Below, one piece after another: positions 1 through 12,300 of a DNA stretch of 64,000 bases; the first letter of the stretch is position 1, and the number at the start of each line of letters is the position of its first letter. A program made the translations under genes and the position numbers. Source of the stretch: Schistosoma mansoni (taxonomy: Eukaryota > Platyhelminthes > Trematoda > Strigeidida > Schistosomatidae); the NCBI RefSeq assembly GCF_000237925.1, contig NC_031496.1:12932564-12996563 (forward strand). The letters run 5' to 3'. The notes under the pieces are model-generated. The model did no database searches. It had not been told where the DNA came from and saw only the letters and a program-made list of their open reading frames with translations.

Positions 1-3000
1 ATTATGTGATTTCTAGGTAAATACTTTTTGTTATTTCTATTTATTTAGTTATTTAATCGATAATTTAGATGTAAATCTTTTTGGCGGAAAAAGCTATTTC
101 TATTAGTCACAGTGTTTCGAAAAATGGAAAATGTTTCCTTTTCTTCTTTTTAAACCGTATACAAATACGAAACTCAGTTATAAATAGTTGCATGTGTGTA
201 TATTTATAATCTACAATATACATATGTCGAAACAGCTGGATTTAAGCAAATCTGTACAATGTACCACACTGTGTGCGTGTGTGTTCACGTTCACAGAGTG
301 TGTGCTTGAATATCTGAAATAGTTCAAGCAAAAGTACCTTGAAATCCCTTGTATTTTGTTGTTCATTTAAAGCTAAGCTTGACCGTTAAAAAATAAAGTG
401 TGTGCAACAGTTATGATCATCGTATTTTAGAATTAAGACAGATGCTTTAAAAAAATCCGTTATATCTGCACACAGAATGACAGCTAGTTGGGCTAAATTA
501 TTCACAGTGGGGGCAAGAGAGGGAGAGAAGGTAACAGAACCAACACAAGATTGGAAGTTATTATAGCATATTACTACTAGTAAGTTTTGGGCACTCTTAC
601 AGAATTAACAGATAGACAAACAAACCGATAGGTAGCTAGACAATCCATATATTGCTAATCCTGCCTACCATTAACATGGTTTTTTCAATCAATCGCACTG
701 TAAATCGATAGTAATCGATAAACATATATCGTAGCCAAGCAGTTATGAAGCTATTTCATTTGTTGTTTTTCTTTCCTTTTAAATCTAAAGTAAAATGTGT
801 ACTTGAGTTTTGATTTATCATTGTTACTTAATACAATTTACATCATATGAGACTTGTAATACAATGTTATAGGTGATATGAAAAGAAAATCAAAGTATCA
901 CCTTCGACAAATTATTAAGGAAATTAAGAGAAAAAGAAAGCATACAATTGTATGTATACTATTCATAAGTAACTTTTTCAAGGAAATTAGGATATGACAA
1001 ATGCAAGAGTGGTATGATTTAAAATGAATCTGCTCCAGATGTGACCCTTGATTCAGTTAACTTATCTAGATCAACTGACTAGAAATAAAAAACGTCAAGC
1101 TCAGATCACTATAACATGGAAATGCTAAGGGATTTAATTGGTAACGTTATAAGAGATGTTCACTTCTCAAATACAATATTTGGGGAAAATTCACCTTCAA
1201 AATACATGTATTGATTCAAGGTGAATCCCCTTCACTAACTTTAAGTGTATTTCCATCTTGATTGATCCATTTTCTATGAAGTCGATTTGTCGAGTTTGAA
1301 GGTACTTCATTGTAATAATTGTGTTAATTAACTGTTATTTTGCATCCGAATGATAACTGCTCAGTTGATGAATTTTGCAGTTAATAATCATTGAAATTAA
1401 TCAGTATGTAACCGAATTAAAGTGGATGTATATCCACTTTCTTTGAACTCTCAATAAATGTTTTCACAAGATTTGTCATTCAGAGTAGCTGGGGTGGAAG
1501 AGATATGATTTGGTGTATACAGTGTTGAAGAAGTTCGTTAGAATTATTATTGCATTCACATTCGAGCATAAAATAATTAATTAAATTTTCATATGTATTT
1601 CACAAAAAAAATTTAGCTTCATTTAACAATTGAAATTGTCGTGAAGTTCCAAAATAATTAAACCAGCAAAGGAATCCTTCTCAGTTATATATATATATCC
1701 TGTTTAATTTTTTTTTAATATTATGACAAAGCATAATTTATACTTAGTGACCATAGTTTACGTCAAATTTTCTGTTGTGAAATGTTTGCAAGACTACGTT
1801 CTGGAAAGTGACAATCCCAAACACTGGGCTATATATATTTATATCATCCTTGAGTGAAAAACAGAATGGAACAACAAAGCTCTAGTAACTCAGAGTACTG
1901 ATGAATACTAAAAAATAGGCTGAAGAAATAGTAACCTACAAAGTCATCTGTTGTATCGCAATCGATTTATCATATATTACGTTGATTGGGAAATTTCATT
2001 CGCATAAGCTTAACGTGTGTGTCCAGGGCTTATTTCTCTATTTTGGGAATTTCAGAGTCAAGTGAATTATTCAAGAATAAGGCTCAACATGTAAAAATAC
2101 CCATTATCAGAGAGCTGACTTTCTTTTGTTTTCCATGTGTTTAGTTAACTGGCCCTTGATTAGTACTTCTTATTCATCTGAATAACCTTGATTTAGTTTT
2201 GATGTAATTTAACGACATATCTAAGCTTTACCACTTCTGGTATATGAAATTGATATGTTCATTCAACTGTCTTACTATCATATTATGTCATATCAATTAG
2301 TCAGGAATATAACAAAAAACCCTATGAACTTCATTATAATCTTATTCACCAGATTTATTGAATCACTTTCTTATTTATTCATTATCATATTCATGTATAA
2401 ATTTAAATTCTTAACTGTTGGCAATTATTTCAACACCGTATCGTTAGTATTTATCTGAGTATTAACTCAAATTAATTTATTAATTTCAAGTCGTAATACA
2501 ATAATTTTTCCAATCGATTTACTATTCTTTTGAGTTAGTATTTTATCATGTTTTACACTGTGATTCAGTATAGTTATACATATAAATAAATTAAGAATAA
2601 ATTAACGATAAACTATGGAAAATTCTTAATTGGCGCTTGGTTTATATAAGGATTTATTAACAGAGTGTATTAATATTTTTATCCTTATTTTCTCCAATTT
2701 AGTCGTATAACTTCATCATCACCAATCCACATAAAAATAAATATTTGTAAGCATATCAAAATGGAAGTTCAGTTAAGTTTGTTCATTTCGTAAGGATTTT
2801 TACGACTATTCATTATTATTGTTAAGTAATCACATTAATAATTTATTTTCATAGTTGAAATCATGAGTTAATTGAAGCTAGACCACCATGGAAAACCTGG
2901 AAGCACTAGCTTCAATTGACTCATGATTTCAACTATGAAAATACTAAAATATCCACAAAAAACCCCTTCTGATCAATAATTTATTTCCTGAAAAAAAAAG

Positions 3001-5593
3001 ATTTAGCAACACCTTTCTAACATGGTGTATTCTTTCATCTTTAACTGTTTTATATTTTGTACAAAAACAACTTGTTTACACATTGATCCTATAAAGATAT
3101 ATAGTAGACGTTTTAAACTACTGAAACAAAGTATTTATTAATTAATTTTGATAAACTATTCTATAGTTGTGCCAATTAACTAGTTAATTAATTCAATAAA
3201 AACTTTATTTTTATTACTATACGAATACATTTTGAAAAGTTACTTTTATTTGTGGAATTTTTTTTTCAATAATCAATCATACCCAAAATATTTGAGGTTG
3301 GAAAATTTTGTTTACGAAATAGATTTGATAAGATATAGAAAAAAGTTATATTTTTATCAAGGAACCTGTTTTAGGATAAAAAATGGAGTTCAAAACTTAT
3401 TTAAAGACAATTATCAAGATGGTAACAATGTTGAGCTGTTTAAGAAAACAGTGTAGAATGAACACTTAGACAAATGACTTTTTATGGCAATAGTTACTTT
3501 ATCTCCTGATTAAAAAAATGATTACTTAATTTGATCAATTAAAAAAAAACATTTCATTTCTTCGATTAACAAACGGTCTTTTTTGTCTTATATGTAATAT
3601 ACGAAATATAAAATCTCTGTGCTGATTTATGACTTCAGCTTACATACTTTTCTCCATATGGATAGATATTTCATGACAAAACTTGAGAACATAGGCAATG
3701 GTGAATTTTTCAAGTTAGCTTTTAGTATTAGTGTACTACAGTAGGGTTCTCATATTCAAAAATAGTGTTTGTGCAAAGTTTATTTCGTTTCGTAAGTTAT
3801 TTATTTTTTTATTAGATGATTCGTTTGGGTCTACTAATAGTTGCTTACGAATACTTTGGTTATTCGGCTACATCGACCATGTAATGTTTTTGTTTTTAAA
3901 GTTAATTTTTGGCTGAATACATGAACACGATTCTTAATGTCAACTTCTCTTAAGAATCTATACGTTCAAAATACCACTGGAAGTTACTTTAACTGGTAGA
4001 TTGAAAGTATATTTTAAGAAAAAATAACAATGGATTTTGCAATCTCTGAAGTTAATGTTTGTCTATTGCTGAGGGCTGATCCATTATTAGATATTTTTGT
4101 GATGGTTTCTTTATGGGGAATTTTAGCCCGGTCAATAATATCAAAAAATTCAGTGTTTGTCATCGTTGTTTGTTCACAAACTTCGTAGAATTATTTGGCT
4201 TCACAGTTTTCTTTGGTATAAAGTTGGAATGTAAATTATATTATAAGACCTATCTAATTCAGTTTTCTTCTATGTTAAAATTAAGTGAATATTTTCAGTT
4301 TTGTTCCATTTTGTCAGCTAGTTTATTCAGCTGATGAATGAGATTTATATTTATTGATTTAGCTCTGATTTGATTCTGAATGTAGCTAATTTTACTCGAA
4401 GTTGTGACAGGAAAAATGTTATTATAATTTTAACAGTCTACATGTATCTTTTAGTGATATCCTCTTTAAGACTATAGTAAATCACATTTTCTTAGAATTC
4501 ATTGACAGTGGAAAACTTTTTGAGTTTGAAATTATTATACAATTTTTTTTGTGATTAGCTAAACGTTTTTTTTCAGTTATGAGAATATAGACTGATTCAA
4601 TCAACTGAACTATGGTGCTATTTTTCTATTTAGGCAAACAACTTGACTCTTAGGAAGAAATTGAGTGGAACCGTGTAGGACTTGCATAAACAGAACAATA
4701 TTTTGAATTGTCATGATAGTTAAAAAGATGGATGGAGAAAATCTTAAATTATTGTAATATAAAATATAGAATATGAACTCTTGAAAAGGAGTTAAGTGCA
4801 ATACAACAACAAAGTACATATTCATTGATTCTTCTTTCAAATAAATTTTTATGTGAAAGCTAGTGATCCTAGTAGTGTCCGAATCGAAGTGGGTAGGAAA
4901 AGGTTTTAGCCTTTCTATTTACTAATTGAGGATCAAATCCTTTGACCCTTAAGCCACCGCATTTGATACGGAATAATGCAAGTTATATTTTTCTCTAAAA
5001 ATAACCTCGTAGTCCTGAACATTTATCTAACAGTTTATGTTACATCATGAATCTTAACTAAGAATTCTATATATCATATTTTGCATCAAATAAGCATCAG
5101 TTACTCGATGGATAAAATCATTGAAACACAATTAAAGTCCAAGTTTCGGGACTTCATGGAGGAAATCGCATTTACTGAAAGTCTGTAAACATGAAACAGG
5201 TCTTAATAATTGTACTGAAAAAGACAGTAAAAATTCGATAATGAAATCATGTATTTCGTAGAACTCAACAACACAAAAGGCATTCAACTAAGCTACAGAC
5301 ATTTTCAACTATTTCAACTAAATAAATGTCTGTCTTATCTATTATAAGCACTTTATTCATCAAAAAGTTTTCAAAATGTGTAACACCAAGGAATTTTTTT
5401 AAAACTTAATAACTTTATCTAGAAAAAATATATGTAAAGGTTGTGTAATAAACTCATTTTAACTATTGTGTTAAGTTTTTTATTTTGACTTTCATTACAC
5501 TTTAGAGTAAAAAGAAATGACTTTCTGCTAGTTTCATCCTTATAACAGTAAGATTATAATGAATTCTAATTTGAAAGCTACTTATATGTGTAT
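1..5593. other. AT-rich sequence, no gene seen
   Basis: Open frames here are short, AT-rich, and lack recognisable domains or convincing splice contexts. The only structured element I can support is the hairpin at 2845-2942. If the minus-strand YAP-like gene extends this far, its last exons and 3' UTR could lie here, but I could not identify them. A weak tRNA-like B-box motif near 4930-4965 on the minus strand is too degraded to call. Confidence 0.5.
2845..2942. repeat. Miniature hairpin (solo foldback ends)
   Basis: Two 36-base arms, 2845-2880 and 2907-2942, are reverse complements with one mismatch, separated by only 26 bases. The arms match the outer ends of the foldback SINE family seen at 59.6, 61.0 and 63.0 kb (arm motifs TTGAAATCATGAG and CAATTGAAGCTAG), and the 26-base spacer matches the sequence just inside those ends. 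The element continues to about 2970 with the family's 3' end (CCACAAAA then CCCCTT). It is therefore an internally deleted copy that lost the tRNA-like and ribozyme parts. Confidence 0.75.
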
Positions 5594-6064
5594 GCGCTCT
5601 TATGGCCACGCGTATATAGCCTCTGTCACGGAAGTCCTACTCACTGCCTTCTCGTGGCATTACTGTTGCTTACGAAATTGAGAGGACGAAAAGCGAATGT
5701 CCGGCGCTTTAACCGGGTTGGTGGATACGGAAAGTTCACCTAGGGGAGTTGGAAAAACCTCATTCTAAACCAATGGTGCACATGGGCTCCAGTATCCTGA
5801 GGGAACAAATGACGTATGAATCAATCGTTGGTCACCAGCTACCATGGGACTGCATCTCCTCACGATGCTTCACTGCCTTGTGGATCAGACCTTTAGGTCA
5901 AAGGCTCGGTGTGTGACCCCCTACCAAAACCACCTGCTTCAGTTTGGACACCTGGATAGTATCACAGCTCTCACACATATTAAATGAGATTTGTGCGGCA
6001 GATATATATCAAGTGCCCCTTTGTACCAATATTTATGTGTTTAAATAAATAAATAAATAAATAA
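5594..6064 (+). mobile_element. 0.5-kb retroposon, 5'-truncated copy A
   Basis: This repeat ends in an AAATAAATAAATAAATAA tail and matches, over nearly its whole length, the copies at 45339-45812 (plus), 55354-55869 (plus) and 34190-34705 (minus). It lacks about the first 60 bases present in the full 516-bp copies. The tail and 5' truncation point to target-primed insertion by a LINE machinery. No coding frame is shared by all copies, so it is probably non-autonomous. I do not recognise a published name. Confidence 0.75.
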
Positions 6065-9000
6065 TATATATACATTGCAGCAATTTTGATCTGTGATATG
6101 TATGCATAGTTTTTTATTACAGAAATAAAACATTTAAGAGATAACATTTTTAAATTTTAAGTAAATTAATATTATTTAGTGTGGACTTAAACCAGTCTTA
6201 CTCATGGTACTAAAAACTCCATGATCACGTTGCGAACAATATCAACTCGGGCTTTAATAATTAACTTTATCTTCTAGTACTTACTGACTAGCTTAAACAT
6301 ATAGCTGCGATTATACTTCATATTCAGCAAAGATGTCAGATACTGAAATCCGAAATATTTCATAGCTTTGAGGTTAAATTTAACTTTTTTTTAAAAAAAC
6401 TCCATACTGCCAGAAATCAGATTGATGTTGAATCTTAGGAAACATCTTTCAAAATTCAAGTCTATGATTTTTTTATGGTGAAATAGTAGTTTAAAAATTT
6501 TTTTTTTACTTTAACTTATTTTAGGTGGTCTAAAGCAATTACTGTCGACTATTTCAGAGAGTAATATCTTCGTTAGTGAATTATTTTTTATTAATCTCTC
6601 ATTTCAGTATCTATAGCATTTATATAATGTGCAAGAGATTACTAGGTTCATTCACTGTTGTGAATTTCCATAAGATTGGTCAATTTATAAAATGAACGAC
6701 AGTTATATATATATATATATATCTTCAGTACAAAATAATTTCACCATCTGTTTAGTATGTGCAAGCGTAAGTACATAAACCTATGATTGTGTATTTAAAA
6801 CAAAATATGTAGTTCACTAAAATCTTTCCTATGGGAAAAGACTAAAGTAATTCTTCTTTTTCTGTAGTCAGTAAGTAAATATATCAATTGTTTGTAATAA
6901 ATTGTTTAGATAACGAAATGAAATTTATTTCTAAATATGCATATTTATATATATACCCTCATGTATTTCATTTGTAATCTAAACAAAAGTTGAAAGGTTG
7001 GACAAATATTTCATTCGGAGTGTACATTTTATTATATATGAACATTATCAATTTTTTTCATTACGCTTTCAAGGGGATAACTCAAAGACAATACTGACGA
7101 TAATTTGTAGTTGAGGTTTAGAGTCCAATACCAGTATTAAATGAAGTGGTTTTCTGTAGAAATTGTATATTTCCAAAGCAATTCTGCATCGCTTGTTTGC
7201 TAGGTCTCACTACTGACTAACTATGAGATGAAGTTCCTGAATTTGCACTAATAAACCTTAACAAAATGATTCAAGCAAATTTGGATGAATAATACAACTC
7301 TGTAGTGTTACTAGATAAGAATCATCCCAAAACAAGAGTGTGATTGTTTTGGAACGTGGACCAAAAGGAACTGTACACTAGTTTTTTATCAGTTTGGAAC
7401 TATACACTACTAAGCATCCACAACCCTAACACGTTATCGTACACCTTTTAGGCGAGCCTAATACCATTAGGTTACTGATTCGAAAATTCAAGTTACACAT
7501 TTTATACTGTTATGACTTGGGATAATATATAAACTTCATCTAGCGCCACCATTAAACAACTGTATCAATCCCAACTTGGTTGACCTGACAGGCTACAGTT
7601 GTCAAGAAGAACTTCCAGATATAATTCTTAACCAGTGATTCGGCTGTATTGTGCTTTCTGAAAAACCCGAAGTTAGAGGGTATGACATGGAGAAGGGGGG
7701 GGGACAGAATACACACTTTTGAAAGGTCCAGAACTGAAATCAAACAGTTATTGAATAATGTCTCTGGCTTTTAGTGGTCCTCCAGGTGGCAGAAATTCAT
7801 CACAAAAGAATACACTCAAAATATGTGAAAATGTTCTATTACACCTATTTCTTTTTAAATACAATAATATTTATGAGTAGAAGGACTATATTCATCGTTA
7901 AAAATGAGTGTTTTTTCTCCCTTGATAATTGAGAGAAAAATCAAGAATTAGACAACTATTTCATTCAGACTATGCTTTACGTTGTACGTGAACAGTGTCA
8001 ATTTATCGGAAACCATTGAACTATCTAAACCAGTATGGTAATTTTATCTTTAAAATGTTTACAATCTAAGCACTGAATATGCCATCATCTTTGTTTATCT
8101 AGACATTAAGAAAGTTTGACCATATATTTAGAAAATGGAATCTTAGCGGAATAATAATAATGATGAAAACATTGAGATGTTAATTATGGCTGAAAACCCA
8201 TACTAGCCCAAATGTTATTATATTAACTAAACCTTTGGTTAGTCGGAAGAATGTTTAGAATAAACACATTGTCTATAATATCGTGGGTTTTCGTGTTCGT
8301 AGGGAGTTTTAGAGAAGGTTTGTTGATAGCGAGACCAATACTTTCGCCATGACTCAGATCATTAATTAGGGTTTTGCTGTAAGATACTAACGAGGCTGAT
8401 TGTTAAAGTATCTTATATTTTTATGATCAGAGGAGTTCATATGTTTTAAGAGGTACGAGTTTACTAAAACTTGCCAGTATATCTTGTTGATAAAATAAAA
8501 TATTCATGAGAATTGATTAATTAGGCCTATTGGGATTGTTACCAAAAATCTAATATGATATAAATATTGTTTTACTTTTTTCTGTTTGCAAAGCATATAC
8601 AGAATCATTCGGTAATTTGAAGATGACATATCAAACCTACTGAATGTATTCTGGTGATAAAATTTTCAAGTGTAACGTCGAATCATAAAAGTTGTTATAA
8701 GTGATTGATTTCACGCTCTATTATATAAAATTCTAAATAACTTAGAGGAGTTCATGCAACAGTAATTACCGCGCAATAAATGTACGTCGAATTTCTTCGA
8801 AGTTCTTAAGTAATGATTCATTTTTGAAGTAAAGTATCATAATAAAAATTATACCAAACCGTAAGCCCTTGATTTTGATTATGTTGACTTCGATATGCCA
8901 ACTTGTAATGATAATAGTCTTTCTAGACCCCACAATGTAGACAGTTGAATTATTTTAGTCAAAATTTATATGGGACATTCATCAATTTGATTTTTTTGTC

Positions 9001-9206
9001 TCCTATTATTGATATGTTGAGTACGAATGTTACATCAACTTCAAGCATCGAAACTATAATACTGTTATTATTAAAATTAAGTGTTTTATTACGTTTTATT
9101 ACGTATAAAGAAAAAAAATTAAGTCATAATATTATGAAACCTACATGGAATAAAACATCTAAATTAACAAAGTGAACAATTTTTAACATCTACATTCTGT
9201 ACTTAC
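6065..9206. other. No gene seen
   Basis: AT-rich sequence with a short TA microsatellite near 6700-6722. A slightly more GC-rich patch around 7540-7800 contains a G-run and a 63-residue minus-strand frame with no recognisable domain; it may be a decayed repeat. No host exon could be supported. Confidence 0.45.
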
Positions 9207-9387
9207 AATGATTGGTCACTGAATAGTCATGTTGTCCAGTCTTTAATACTGATTCGATTCTTGCAATATGGCTACTAATGTAGGAGACTAGACTTTGTGT
9301 GCATTTTGTTTTAATGTTAGCTAGTTGAAAGTAGTCGGGAGGACACCCTGAATTATGTACCAGCTGACGTTCATCAACGAGGAGTGC
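9207..9387 (-). CDS. Candidate internal exon, possibly exon 4 of the YAP-like gene
   Basis: On the minus strand an AG acceptor (9389-9388) is followed by 181 bases of open frame and then a strong GTAAGTAC donor (from 9206). The frame encodes about 60 residues beginning ALLVDERQLV and ending near SVTNHC. Its composition looks like protein (several Cys, charged and aromatic residues), unlike the AT-rich surroundings. The acceptor is phase 0, which matches the phase-0 end of YAP-like exon 3 at 15630, on the same strand and 6.2 kb upstream. Large 3' introns are usual in schistosome genes. I do not recognise the peptide, and YAP C-terminal parts are poorly conserved, so the link rests on strand, phase and splice sites only. 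It could belong to another gene or be chance. Confidence 0.35.
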
Positions 9388-12300
9388 CTTCAATATTGGG
9401 GGAACTTATAATCATTATGGAATTCGAAACATGGTTTGTGCTAAGCTAAGCCACATAAAGTGGGCTAAATGAATGAGATAGTTAGTGAATAGTTATTTTT
9501 TGCTTCACTTTAATTGTTTGATCTTACAACTGATTAAGTTCATCATACCAAATTACTTATTTCCAGTTATGGAATAAAACATTTTACTTGATTGAAGGTA
9601 AATTATACTTTGTTTTTTTATTCATATAACTCTGCTGTAATAAAATCCTAGCACATTTATACGTAACGACAGTTAATAAATTATCAGTTATAAAGTAGTG
9701 AAGTGAATTTCTGATTAAATCAAAGTCATTAGAAATACACAGTACATTATATGGAATACTTAATCTATGACCATCTGAAATAAATCTTACTTATATTGAG
9801 TATCAGAAGCAGACTTAAATAAGATATTTACAGTTACAATTCGAAACAGAATGAACTTATTCAGTCGAACGTATAATCTCTATTCACTAAATTTTAAAGT
9901 AAATGTTTAATTAATAGCTAGTAAATTTCGTTGTAAAATTTTTTATTAGTCCCATACTTTAAATATTACAGGCGATTATAATAGAAACTTTTCAGTCTGT
10001 TTGGATAACAGAATATTTCATTAATCATTCTACAATATTCATTGTTATCCAAAAGCTAATACTTAATACTAAGCACAAGTCTATTAATGAGTTGAATAAT
10101 TGACCGATCAGAAAAAAATAATTGCTGCGAATAATAATATTGTTAATGACTTTTAAGCATTATTCGGTGAAGAATTTAGAACTGAGCTTACTGGGAAAAT
10201 GAATGTGGTGTAGCTGTAAAAATGTAACATTTTTATAAAACACAATGTTGTGAATTGTACTATTAAACTGAAATTTCCCTCATTAAACGTTTGCTGTCGG
10301 TGAAAAGGATATACTTGAATAAACAAGTGAGTGCATCCATGCGTGGTCTTTGTATCTAAAAATAACTGAATAAATAGATTTGAAATCTTGATTATATCTT
10401 GGAATTGTTAGTAATAAGAACTAGGAAGGACAATTCTTTTTGTTCAAAAATCATCAGTTCTTTGCATCTAAATCTATGCTAATGCGTCTGATAAGACTTA
10501 GGTGCCAAAGTTTTACTATCTAATTTTTAAAAAAATCAATGGCAATCAGTTCATTCAGTAAGACAAAATCTCTCTATCAATACGAAATATGAATACATTA
10601 TATAATTTATGGTACCTTAACATTTAGGATGTTATCTTTCTAACATTATTAAGATATATTTAAAATTGTATCTTATTATTATACCAGACATAGTTCTATC
10701 TTATTTGAAGTAAATGAATGACTATTTCCGAATATTTGAACAACAATTACTTATAGTATTCCTCTGTAGGTCAAAACTGTTGTAAGAGACACCACTAAAA
10801 TTTTGAAAAACGTCATAAACCTCAGAGTTTTGAATTATAAATACATACTATTTAGTAGTAGGTTTAAATTTTATCTGACCACACCTGAAAAATAAATAGT
10901 TACCACTAATCTCATTATTATCAGTATTTATTGCTAATGATTAGGTATACCCGTTTTTAACTAGTTATCCATCTTCTGGTTTCTGTAGTCTCTATCAAAC
11001 TAGTATCTACATTTTTTGATGAGGCATGTATATTAAGTCATGATAAACAATAGATTTATTACAGTAGAGAGACAAAGAGCTGAACATTTAATCCCAAACG
11101 TAACCGAAAATTGAATACACTCCATATTTGTAGGCAATGAGATGATATTATTGCATTGTTTGCTCGAGTTTATCAGTATAGTCTATTAGTAACAACTGAG
11201 CGAGTTTAATCTTGAACTTATGGGATTATCACTTGTTATCTCCACTTATTAAAAACAGTTATAATGTAATAAGATGTTTGAGTTACTTAGCAGGGTGAAA
11301 GTATTGCAAACACCGTTGATGGAATTTTACCAATAGTGAAAACTAGACAGCATGAAAGTTCAGTTTGAATATCCTTAAATGATCATGAGCAAAAGTATTG
11401 ATTCCTAAACAATTTCAAAGCATAATGTTCACTCGGTTTAGATAAAGTTGTCTTATAAAACAATATGAGAATATATCGTTTGTAAGCTTCTTATTTTGAG
11501 TGAACTCTAATTTATATTTAAGATAATATATTATTTTCTAAATTGTAAGTTATTACCTAAATTAAATAAAGTGGGTAGTCTAAAAACAATGTTTGATATT
11601 TCTAAGCCACGAATTCACCCAGGAATCAAGAAAATAAGTATAACTTATTTGACTTACATACTTATTTAAAAAAGTGGATTTGTGGCAGATTATAAGAACA
11701 TCTAATGAATTATTAAACATGATTTGTTTAGACTTATAAATGACACATACTTCAGTATTTGTCAACCAGAAATACAACTTATAGTCTGCACCATTATAAA
11801 AATGATCCTAATGTTGAGATCCGAAATTATCTCGAAAGTCGTCAGAAAGAACGTTAATCATTAGAGAGTGTTTAGTTCCAGTTTAGGACTCATTAATAGT
11901 ACTGACTCATGGGCTTTTAGTAGATCGACTTTGGCGAATTCACTTCTAGATTGCAGAGTAAAATCCTTTACTTAAATGATTAGAATCTAGTGGTTTGTGC
12001 TTTCACCTACAGTAAACTTGTGGTATATCATGATCCTTTTCCGACTACTATTGCGTTCCTTTATCATAATCATTACTTCAGTTGAAATGTGAATTTTCTA
12101 GGTTTCAGCTAGAATGAATATAAATGCAGCTGAAATGTTATTAAACTTATAGTGTTCATGTTAGGCAAAACAGAGATGTACGAACCCATAACTATATAGA
12201 ATAAAAAATGTATTCAGCAGGAAAAGTTTTCAGTTACTACTATTTTTATATTACCGCATAAATGATAAGAATAAACCATTGGATGATAATAATAGTTTAA

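Noticed and set aside
4870-4990. tRNA-like B box on the minus strand
   Set aside because: Only one weak box is present, with no cloverleaf and no matching repeat copy in the window.
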